From: Deltaproteobacteria bacterium
GTDB taxonomy: Bacteria > Desulfobacterota > Anaeroferrophillalia > Anaeroferrophillales > Tharpellaceae
Assembly: GCA_030640695.1 (NCBI GenBank)
Contig: DAOWIX010000002.1
Location: 1 to 9,216, forward strand
Length of the DNA: 9,216 nucleotides
Reading direction: 5' to 3'
Position numbers and translations under genes: made by a program. The notes beneath the pieces are model-generated. The model did no database searches, had not been told where the DNA came from, and saw only the letters and a program-made list of their open reading frames with translations. Positions 1 through 6,096 of this stretch are shown here, piece by piece. Every line of letters starts with the position of its first letter. The first letter of the stretch is position 1.

Positions 1-1200
1 GCCGAGGCCCTGGCCAACGGTCGGCCGGTAGCCCTCGCTTTTATAGATATGAAGATGCCGGGCCTTAATGGGGCTGAAACCGCCCGCGCTATCTGGCAAC
101 TCGATTCCCGGCTCAAAGCGGTTTTTGTGACCGCTTACAGTGAGGCAACCCCGCGCGAAATTATTGAGATTACCGGGCGTCGGGATCATTTTTACCTGCG
201 TAAACCTTTTAACGGTGAAGTGATTCGTCAGTTTGCTCTCTCTCTGACCGATCAGTGGCAGCTCGAGCGCGAACGTGAAGAGTTGGATGACGAGTTGAGA
301 CGTAAAAACCTAGAGCTTGCAGAACTCAATGCGACCCTTGAAGAGCAGGTCAAGGTCCAGTCGGCCATGCTTTTCCAATCGGAAAAGATGGCTTCAATTG
401 GGATTCTTGCGGCCGGAGTTGCCCATGAGATCAATAATCCTATCGCGTTTGTGCGCAGTAATCTCGAAACTTTTGCTGATTATAGCTCTGGTTTTAAAAA
501 ACTTCTTCAAGGTTATCAGGAGATGGCTGCAGTCGTGGTCGCCGGCAATCTTGATGAAGCCGGTAGGTGTATAGAGGCACTTAGGGAGCAGGAGGAGCTG
601 GAACAGACCGACTTTGCGCTTGCTGATCTTACTGAGATGATTACCGAAAGCCTCGAAGGGACGGCCAAGATCAGTAATATTATCAAGGATCTGCGCTATA
701 TCTCACGCGATGACCATGAGGTTATTAGTTATGTCAATGTTAACAAATCACTTGATGCGGTTTTGACCCTTATCGAGCATAAGCTGGATGGTCGGATTGC
801 ACTTGATAAGCACTACGCTAAGATCCCTGAAATTGCCTGTTACCCACAACAGCTGAGCCAGGTTTTTATGCAGATTATGCTTAATGCGATCCAAGCTATT
901 AAGTTTTCTGGAACCATTACGATTAAGACCCGGGAGCTCATTGAGGGGCGCCGCCGCAGTGATAACCGGGTTGTTGTTACGATTACTGATGATGGTTGCG
1001 GGATTGGCGAAGATGATATGAAAAAAGTTTTTGACCCCTTCTTTACAACCCAGGAGGTTGGCTCTGGAACCGGCCTCGGGATGAGCATCAGTCACGATAT
1101 TGTCAAGGCCCATCAGGGCGTTATTCAGGTCGCCAGTGAGATTGGGGTTGGCACCACTTTTACGGTGCAACTGCCGGTTGATATCAGAGGGCGTTCCTGA
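1..1200 (+). CDS. Receiver-histidine kinase hybrid, cytoplasmic, 5' end outside window
   Basis: The reading frame is open from base 1, so the start lies upstream; 399 residues are visible (numbered from base 1). A receiver domain comes first: phospho-acceptor Asp16 in FIDMKMPG, Thr44 in FVTAYS and Lys68 in YLRKPF are seen, while the N-terminal acidic pair is off the edge. A Glu/Leu-rich coiled coil (about 80-125) links it to the kinase core. This has the H-box AAGVAHEINNP with His142, N-box Asn295 (MLNAIQAI), G1 DDGCGIG (330-336), F-box FDPFFTT (344-350) and G2 GSGTGLG (354-360), so all catalytic motifs are intact. No membrane segment or PAS domain is visible. A receiver ahead of a kinase is typical of relay kinases that take phosphate or a signal from a partner protein. 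His142 to Asn295 is 153 residues, longer than in EnvZ-type kinases. The Nudix gene follows after 18 bases, so cotranscription is likely. The family is certain; the input and partner are unknown. Confidence 0.93.
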   Translation, partial: AEALANGRPVALAFIDMKMPGLNGAETARAIWQLDSRLKAVFVTAYSEATPREIIEITGRRDHFYLRKPFNGEVIRQFALSLTDQWQLEREREELDDELRRKNLELAELNATLEEQVKVQSAMLFQSEKMASIGILAAGVAHEINNPIAFVRSNLETFADYSSGFKKLLQGYQEMAAVVVAGNLDEAGRCIEALREQEELEQTDFALADLTEMITESLEGTAKISNIIKDLRYISRDDHEVISYVNVNKSLDAVLTLIEHKLDGRIALDKHYAKIPEIACYPQQLSQVFMQIMLNAIQAIKFSGTITIKTRELIEGRRRSDNRVVVTITDDGCGIGEDDMKKVFDPFFTTQEVGSGTGLGMSISHDIVKAHQGVIQVASEIGVGTTFTVQLPVDIRGRS

Positions 1201-1218
1201 TTAGGCCAGAGGTTTTTT

Positions 1219-1653
1219 GTGCGCGAAACGTTTTCATGCCCTAACTGTAACCATCAAACAACCCGCTATCGTAATCCGGTTCCAACCGTGGATATTCTGA
1301 TCTTCTATGCGGCTGGGATTGTCCTGATTGAACGTCTCAATCCGCCGCCGGGTTGGGCCTTGCCGGGTGGCTTTGTCGATTATGGTGAAAGCCTGGAGGC
1401 CGCCGCCGTTCGTGAAGCCCGTGAGGAGACCGGCCTTGAAGTTGAATTGACCGGTCAATTCCATACCTATTCAGATCTTCAGCGTGATCCTCGACAGCAT
1501 ACTATTTCAACTATCTTTACAGGTATTGGTAGGGGCAAATTGCAAGCCGGTGACGATGCCGGCAAAGCCGCCGTCTACCGCCAAGATAACCTGCCGGAAA
1601 ATATCGCCTTTGATCATCGCCAGATTCTTAAGGATTACTTTGCATCACTTTAA
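1219..1653 (+). CDS. Nudix hydrolase with N-terminal CPNC motif
   Basis: A 144-residue protein that probably hydrolyses a nucleoside diphosphate linked to another moiety, using Mg or Mn ions. The Nudix box is a perfect match to GX5EX7REUXEEXGU: Gly51, Glu57 and REAREETGL at 65-73. The preceding WALPGGFVDYGE is typical of small ADP-ribose or 8-oxo-dGTP type members. The substrate cannot be read from the sequence. The N-terminus has one CxxC pair (Cys7, Cys10) followed by YRNPVPTVD. This looks like half of a zinc ribbon, as no second pair is present (His12 is close by). The start is GTG with AGAGG at 1208-1212, six bases upstream. The preceding kinase stop (1198-1200) is in the same frame and no other start fits as well. 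It probably shares a transcript with the kinase; the link may be housekeeping rather than signalling. Confidence 0.92.
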   Translation: MRETFSCPNCNHQTTRYRNPVPTVDILIFYAAGIVLIERLNPPPGWALPGGFVDYGESLEAAAVREAREETGLEVELTGQFHTYSDLQRDPRQHTISTIFTGIGRGKLQAGDDAGKAAVYRQDNLPENIAFDHRQILKDYFASL

Positions 1654-1805
1654 TGCCTGCTTTTGCCTTTCTTTGCGTCTTGGCGTAATGAGCGCTGGAA
1701 AAACAAAAATTTTGCGTAAGAAGTGGAAGAAAATTACCCGATATCCCGGGTTGCAATTACATAACTGGACAGTGCTGGAGTAAAGTTGAACCATAAAATT
1801 AAAAT
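1654..1805 (+). other. Intergenic region between the Nudix gene and the efflux operon
   Basis: This 152-base gap separates two transcription units by inference. No hairpin followed by a T-run is visible, so termination of the upstream unit is not explained. Towards the adaptor gene the sequence becomes A/T-rich. A -35-like TGGACA (1766-1771) and a -10-like TAAAAT (1794-1799) are present, but 22 bases apart, too far for an ordinary sigma-70 promoter. GGAG at 1777-1780 is too far from the ATG at 1806 to be a normal ribosome binding site. A promoter for the adaptor-permease pair is expected here but cannot be placed. Confidence 0.5.
1661..1690 (+). repeat. Dispersed-repeat-like motif (CTTTGCGTCTTGGCGT core)
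   Basis: Just after the Nudix stop, bases 1661-1690 contain CTTTGCGTCTTGGCGT. On the opposite strand this is ACGCCAAGACGCAAAG. I recall very similar sequence of the type CGCAAAGACGCAAAG scattered between genes, often beside short hypothetical ORFs, in many deltaproteobacterial, Bacteroidetes and cyanobacterial genomes. Only one copy is visible in this window, so calling it a repeat rests on memory and not on the sequence alone. Confidence 0.3.
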
Positions 1806-2840
1806 ATGATGCGTAAATTAATTATTCTCAGTTTTCTTGTCTCATTACTCTTTCCTCTTATCTGTTTTTTTCAATATTCGGTGCTGGCAGCCGAGCTTGA
1901 AAAAGATCAATCCTTCACCCTTTGCACGGCTCGGGCGGCGCTGCAGACGACGGTTTTGCGCGGCTATACCAGGGCTCGTTGGCAGCGGTTTTTGACTTGT
2001 GAAGAGTCGGGGCGCTGCCTTGAGGTTCGGGCCGAGATGGGCGATCTGATTGCCGCAGACGGCATTTTTGCCCAGCTTGATACAACCTTTATCGACCTTG
2101 AGCTGGAAGCCAACCGGGCGGTAAGTGCGCGTCTTGAAAACCAGATGGTCTATTGGCAGCGCGAGGTTGAGCGTTATCGGAAGTTAAGCGGTCAGAAAGC
2201 GGTTTCTGAAACGAGGGTTCAAGAACTTGAACTAAAGTACGATCAGGCGCGACTTGGTTTGGTCGAATTAAAGGTTAAAGCGGCACTCCTTAAAGAGCGC
2301 CGTCAGCGCTGTGCCATAAAAGCTCCGGCCCGATGGCATCTTTTAGAGCGTAAAATTGAACCCGGTGAGTGGCTGACGAGAGGGCGGATTGTTGGTCTGG
2401 TTGGCGATTACCGGACTCTGCTGGTGCCTTTCTCGCTGACTATGGCGCAGTATGAGTGGTTGAAGAAAGAGAGTGGCGGGGACTCGCTTTTCCTCATGCT
2501 GACGGCTGAAAATGAATCGATAAAAGTTCCGACACGTTTGCTGCACATCTCTCCGGCTTTTGATCCAAAGACCAGAAAGATTACGGTTGAGCTTGAAATC
2601 AGTGGCGGTCTGCCCGAGATGCGGGGTGGTCTAGCTCTGGAGCTCGTCATCGCTTTGCCGGAAGCTGGCGGCGTCATCGAAGTTCCAGTAACGGCAGTAA
2701 TTGAGCGTTACGGTGCTTTCTGGATGGTGCGGGAAAATGGGGCAGAGGTCAAGGTCATCAAACTCGGCCAGGCCGGTTCTGATTATTTACGAGTTACTGG
2801 TGATAAAGTAAAGGCCGGTGATCGTTTCCGTTGTCGTTAG
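1806..2840 (+). CDS. RND efflux periplasmic adaptor (HlyD/AcrA-like membrane fusion protein)
   Basis: A 344-residue protein that would bridge the RND permease encoded next to an outer-membrane channel. Residues 1-29 form a signal peptide (Lys/Arg start, long hydrophobic stretch, VLAAE cleavage region). The first lipoyl half is around 65-92 (GRCLEVRAEMGDLIAADG), a helical hairpin rich in Glu, Arg and Leu spans about 93-165, and the second half follows (CAIKAPARWHLLERKIEPGEWL). Beta-barrel and membrane-proximal domains end in VIEVPVTAVIERYG and VKAGDRF. There is no clear lipobox, as Cys20 is followed by bulky residues, so lipid anchoring is unlikely. Oddly, five cysteines remain in the mature part (40, 65, 71, 169, 343). 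The start is ATG 1806 (or 1809); an in-frame TAA at 1800-1802 excludes anything upstream. There is no good Shine-Dalgarno, only an A-rich leader. The permease follows after 33 bases. Family assignment is solid; the substrate is unknown. Confidence 0.88.
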   Translation: MMRKLIILSFLVSLLFPLICFFQYSVLAAELEKDQSFTLCTARAALQTTVLRGYTRARWQRFLTCEESGRCLEVRAEMGDLIAADGIFAQLDTTFIDLELEANRAVSARLENQMVYWQREVERYRKLSGQKAVSETRVQELELKYDQARLGLVELKVKAALLKERRQRCAIKAPARWHLLERKIEPGEWLTRGRIVGLVGDYRTLLVPFSLTMAQYEWLKKESGGDSLFLMLTAENESIKVPTRLLHISPAFDPKTRKITVELEISGGLPEMRGGLALELVIALPEAGGVIEVPVTAVIERYGAFWMVRENGAEVKVIKLGQAGSDYLRVTGDKVKAGDRFRCR

Positions 2841-2873
2841 GGTTGGATTTAAACGAGACTTTTTTATTTCTCT

Positions 2874-5800
2874 ATGCGCAGATTCATTGAATTTTTTCTC
2901 AATCAGAAGGTGTTGGTTAACCTTCTTTTTCTCCTGTTGATGGTGGTTGGCAGTGTTGCTCTTTTAGAACTGCCGGTCGAGCGTTATCCCAATGTCAATA
3001 TGGGTAAGGTGATGATCACCACCTTTTTGCCGGGGGCTTCACCTCAAGATGTAGAAGCTCTGGTGACCCGTGAAATTGAGGACTCCCTGGATGATCTTGA
3101 GGAGGTTGAGTTTATTAAATCAACCTCCTATCGGGGACGTTCGAGCCTGATTGTTAAATTTATCGACGATACCGACTATGACGAGCTCTATAAGGAGTTG
3201 CGCCTGAAGGTTCTGGGGGCTATGCCAAATCTGCCGCCGGGCATTGAGCCGCCGTTATTTAAAAAAGTAGATGTCAGCTACTGGCTGCCGGTGGTCACCG
3301 TTAATTTGGTCGGAAATCGTGACAATCACACACTCTCCCTGATGGCCGAGGAGATGAAACTTTTTTTAAAACGCATTGCCGGGGTCAAAAATGTCGAGAT
3401 TACCGGTGAATTTGTGCGTGAGTTTCATCTTTTTATCGATCCGCTACGACTTGAAATTCTGGGATTGACCTATGAGGATGTTGCAGCGGCCTTGAAAGGA
3501 GCCAATCTCTCGCTTCCGGCTGGAGATTATGAAAATGAAGCTGGTGAGTTTGTGGTGGTCGTTGATGAACTCTTTCGCAGTCGGGCCGATATTGCGGCGA
3601 CTATTATCCGCCGTGACGGGGACGGCGCTTTTGTAACTGTTGGCGAAGTTATGAGCGCGGCCGGTTTAGCCTATCGCGACCCTCTCTATCTATCATCGGT
3701 TAACGGTCGGGAGAGTGTCGGTCTTAAAGTTGTAAAAAATGATCAGGGCAGCGCTTTAAAGATTGTGGCCGAGATCGAAAAAATTGTTGAGCGCTTTGCG
3801 AAACGTCTGGAGCGGGAAGGGGTTGAGGTGGTTCTGACCCAGGATCAACGTATTCATCTTGATGATTCGATTACCACCTTGGGCTTCAATCTGGTTTGTG
3901 GGATAATTTTGGTGACCTTAAGCGTCTGGCTGTTTATGGGGTGGCGCAATGCTCTTTTGACAACCGTTGGTATTCCTTTCTCCTTTCTCTGTACGATGAT
4001 CATCATGTACGTTACCGGCAACTCGCTAAATGAGATCACCCTTTTTGCTTTTGTTCTGGTCAGCGGGATTATTGTTGATGATGCGATTGTTGTTTTAGAA
4101 AATATCTATCGTCACTTACAAGAGGGCGAGCCTTTGTCTCTGGCCGTGCTCAATGGTGCTGCCGAAGTCGCCTGGCCGGTGGTGGCGGCGACTTCAACGA
4201 CTGTAGCCGCCTTTTTACCGATGTTGATCATGTCGGGTTCTACCGGCGAGTTCTTCGCCTATATCCCGAAGGCTGTAAGTTTTGCGATTGTGGCCTCCCT
4301 TTTTGAGTGCCTGGTGATCCTGCCGGGCCATTTTCTTGACTGGCCGGGAGCTCAGAAATTGACCTCTTCAAGTTATGTCGGCGGTGGGCGTGAACGTCTG
4401 GTGATGACTTTTCTCAGGCGTTTTAATGAACAGATTGTCGATTTGACCCTACGCTTTCGGCGCTCGACATTGTTTGGAGTGAGTGCCTTGTTTGTTGCGG
4501 CGCTGACAATTCTCTACCTCTCAATTACCGGAATTGTGCCGCTTATCAAGGTTAAATTCTTTCCCGATGATTACTCCCTCTACTATGTCGAGTTTCAAGG
4601 GCCCCCGGCAACCCCGCTCAATGAGACCGTAAAACAGCTTGAGGCCGGTAGCCGGGTGCTTCTTGCCGGAGGGCCGGGCGAGTTGCGTTCAGTAACGGCC
4701 CAGGCTGGTTTCTACATCAATGAGGATTACCAGCCGGTCTGGGGCAATAATGTTGGTCACCTCGCGGTCACCTTGCCGGCCCGGCGTCTCCAGGATTTTC
4801 CTGATAACCCCGATAACGACCCGATGCTTTTTCTCGATCATGTTCGTCATAAGGTTGCTCATTTAGGGGGAGCGGGCTGGAAATTACGGGTACGAGCCGA
4901 AAAGGACGGGCCTCCGGCTGGTAAAGATCTCAGTGTTCGGGTCGTTGGTGCCGATGAAAAATCGGTTCAGCGTCTGGCTGCCGTGCTTGACGATTTTTTG
5001 CGGCGAGATCAGCGTCTGGGCCAGGCTCTAACCGATTTCAGCAGCAATCAGGGGGAGCCCGGCCGCATCTACAGGCTTAAAGTTGATCAAAAAAAGGCGG
5101 CGGAATATAATCTTAACCGGGCGCAGGTCGCATACCTTGCCGGGGCTGTGCTTGATGGTCGTTATGTGGGAAAATTCAGAGCTTTAGATGAAGATCTTGA
5201 TCTTAAACTGAAAATTGATCCGGCCTATCTGAAACAGCCCGCTGATGCCCTGAAACTGCCGGTTTTAGAGGGGCCCGGCGGCGGTCTCAGGTTGGGTGAT
5301 TTGGTTAAGGTCTCATCTTATCTGGAACCCGGGTATCTTAATCGTTACAACTCTAATCGGGCCGTTACTTTGACCGCCAATCTCAAAAATGATACCCGGC
5401 TTTCAGTACCGGCCGTGGTTCAGATCATTAAAGGTTATTATCAGACCATCGCCTCCAACTACCCTGGGGCCGAGGTCGATTTTGCCGGAGAGTTTGCCAG
5501 TACCAAGCGCTCTTACACCTCCCTGGCTTACGCCTTTATTATCGCGATTCTGGCAATCTATATGATTTTAGCCCTCCAGTTTCAATCCTACCTGCAGCCC
5601 TTTATCATTCTTTCAGCTGTTGGTTTTGCTCTGATCGGAGTCGTTTTCGGTAAATTTCTGACTCAGGGACTCTTTACCGTCAACAGCTTTATCGCCGTCG
5701 TCGGGGTTACCGGGGTTGTCGTTAATGACTCCCTGGTCTTAATCGATTTTATCAATCGCGCCTATCAGCGTACAGGCGACCGCCGGGCCGCGATCCGCGA

Positions 5801-6023
5801 AGGCATCCGCATTCGCTTAAGACCGATTCTTTTGACCACGTTGACGACCAGCCTGGGACTTTTGCCGATGGCTGTCGGTTTCCCCTACTATTCGCTGGTC
5901 TGGGGAACCATGGCTTCAACCTTTGTCACCGGTCTCTGCACAGCGACTTTTCTCACCCTCTTTATCGTGCCTTTAGAGTGGGATCTGCTGATGGCCTTAA
6001 AGGAGAGGCGGAAAGGGGCTTAG
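2874..6023 (+). CDS. RND efflux transporter permease (AcrB/MexB superfamily)
   Basis: A 1049-residue inner-membrane proton-driven exporter of normal family length. TM1 lies at about 12-31, followed by the conserved ELPVERYPNV and the first periplasmic porter region. TM2-TM6 lie at about 335-485, then TM7 (about 535-555), the second porter region, and TM8-TM12 (about 885-1040). TM4 carries the proton-relay pair Asp402-Asp403 in GIIVDDAIVVLENIY, equivalent to AcrB Asp407/408. TM10 reads GVVVNDSLVLIDFINRAY, with Asn951-Asp952 where AcrB has Lys940-Asn941; the relay lysine is therefore absent, as in some divergent efflux RND members. It is not a CusA-type metal pump by its overall motifs, and not a SecD/MMPL type. 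ATG 2874 is preceded by a T-rich stretch and a weak ribosome site, suggesting dependence on the adaptor gene 33 bases upstream. No outer-membrane factor gene is present in the window. Confidence 0.95.
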   Translation: MRRFIEFFLNQKVLVNLLFLLLMVVGSVALLELPVERYPNVNMGKVMITTFLPGASPQDVEALVTREIEDSLDDLEEVEFIKSTSYRGRSSLIVKFIDDTDYDELYKELRLKVLGAMPNLPPGIEPPLFKKVDVSYWLPVVTVNLVGNRDNHTLSLMAEEMKLFLKRIAGVKNVEITGEFVREFHLFIDPLRLEILGLTYEDVAAALKGANLSLPAGDYENEAGEFVVVVDELFRSRADIAATIIRRDGDGAFVTVGEVMSAAGLAYRDPLYLSSVNGRESVGLKVVKNDQGSALKIVAEIEKIVERFAKRLEREGVEVVLTQDQRIHLDDSITTLGFNLVCGIILVTLSVWLFMGWRNALLTTVGIPFSFLCTMIIMYVTGNSLNEITLFAFVLVSGIIVDDAIVVLENIYRHLQEGEPLSLAVLNGAAEVAWPVVAATSTTVAAFLPMLIMSGSTGEFFAYIPKAVSFAIVASLFECLVILPGHFLDWPGAQKLTSSSYVGGGRERLVMTFLRRFNEQIVDLTLRFRRSTLFGVSALFVAALTILYLSITGIVPLIKVKFFPDDYSLYYVEFQGPPATPLNETVKQLEAGSRVLLAGGPGELRSVTAQAGFYINEDYQPVWGNNVGHLAVTLPARRLQDFPDNPDNDPMLFLDHVRHKVAHLGGAGWKLRVRAEKDGPPAGKDLSVRVVGADEKSVQRLAAVLDDFLRRDQRLGQALTDFSSNQGEPGRIYRLKVDQKKAAEYNLNRAQVAYLAGAVLDGRYVGKFRALDEDLDLKLKIDPAYLKQPADALKLPVLEGPGGGLRLGDLVKVSSYLEPGYLNRYNSNRAVTLTANLKNDTRLSVPAVVQIIKGYYQTIASNYPGAEVDFAGEFASTKRSYTSLAYAFIIAILAIYMILALQFQSYLQPFIILSAVGFALIGVVFGKFLTQGLFTVNSFIAVVGVTGVVVNDSLVLIDFINRAYQRTGDRRAAIREGIRIRLRPILLTTLTTSLGLLPMAVGFPYYSLVWGTMASTFVTGLCTATFLTLFIVPLEWDLLMALKERRKGA

Positions 6024-6031
6024 AACTAAAA

Positions 6032-6061
6032 TTGGTAAAAAGTTAAGAGTTCTGTTATGAT
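6032..6061 (+). promoter_or_regulatory. Predicted extended -10 sigma-70 promoter of the sensor kinase operon
   Basis: TTGGTA (6032-6037, 4 of 6 to consensus) is followed after 18 bases by TATGAT (6056-6061, 5 of 6). TG at 6053-6054 one base before the -10 makes it an extended -10 element. Transcription would start near 6068 and give a leader of about 30 bases. It lies just after the permease stop (6021-6023), so the kinase-regulator pair can be expressed apart from the pump. This is a motif match only. Confidence 0.5.
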
Positions 6062-6084
6062 GCTGTTATTGCGCGTTTATTTTG

Positions 6085-6092
6085 AAGGAGGT
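6085..6092 (+). promoter_or_regulatory. Strong Shine-Dalgarno deciding the kinase start
   Basis: AAGGAGGT lies five bases before ATG 6097 (counted from the end of GGAGG). A TTG at 6082 opens the same frame further upstream, but it would place this element inside the coding sequence. ATG 6097 also gives a normal signal peptide, so it is the preferred start. Confidence 0.85.
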
Positions 6093-6096
6093 GGGT

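Noticed and set aside
748..1170. 140-codon minus-strand open frame opposite the kinase ATPase domain
   Set aside because: It is opposite intact N, G1, F and G2 motifs and looks like a reverse-strand by-product of codon use.
1681..1696. Sigma-54 promoter (TGGCGT-N5-GCGCT)
   Set aside because: GG and GC are ten bases apart as required, but the AC of TGGCAC and the TT of TTGC are both missing, and it overlaps the repeat-like motif.
1736..1751. ACCCG-6-CGGGT inverted repeat as a terminator
   Set aside because: The stem is only five pairs and no T-run follows.
1484..1783. 99-codon plus-strand frame overlapping the end of the Nudix gene and the gap
   Set aside because: More than half overlaps the Nudix gene in another frame, there is no ribosome site, and the composition is unlike a protein.
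2834..2865. TCGTT/AACGA hairpin followed by TTTTTT between adaptor and permease as an attenuator
   Set aside because: The stem is five pairs with a 13-base loop, too weak; the T-run may be chance in an A/T-rich gap.
6082..6096. TTG start for the binding-protein kinase
   Set aside because: It would put the AAGGAGGT ribosome site inside the gene; ATG 6097 gives correct spacing and a standard signal peptide.
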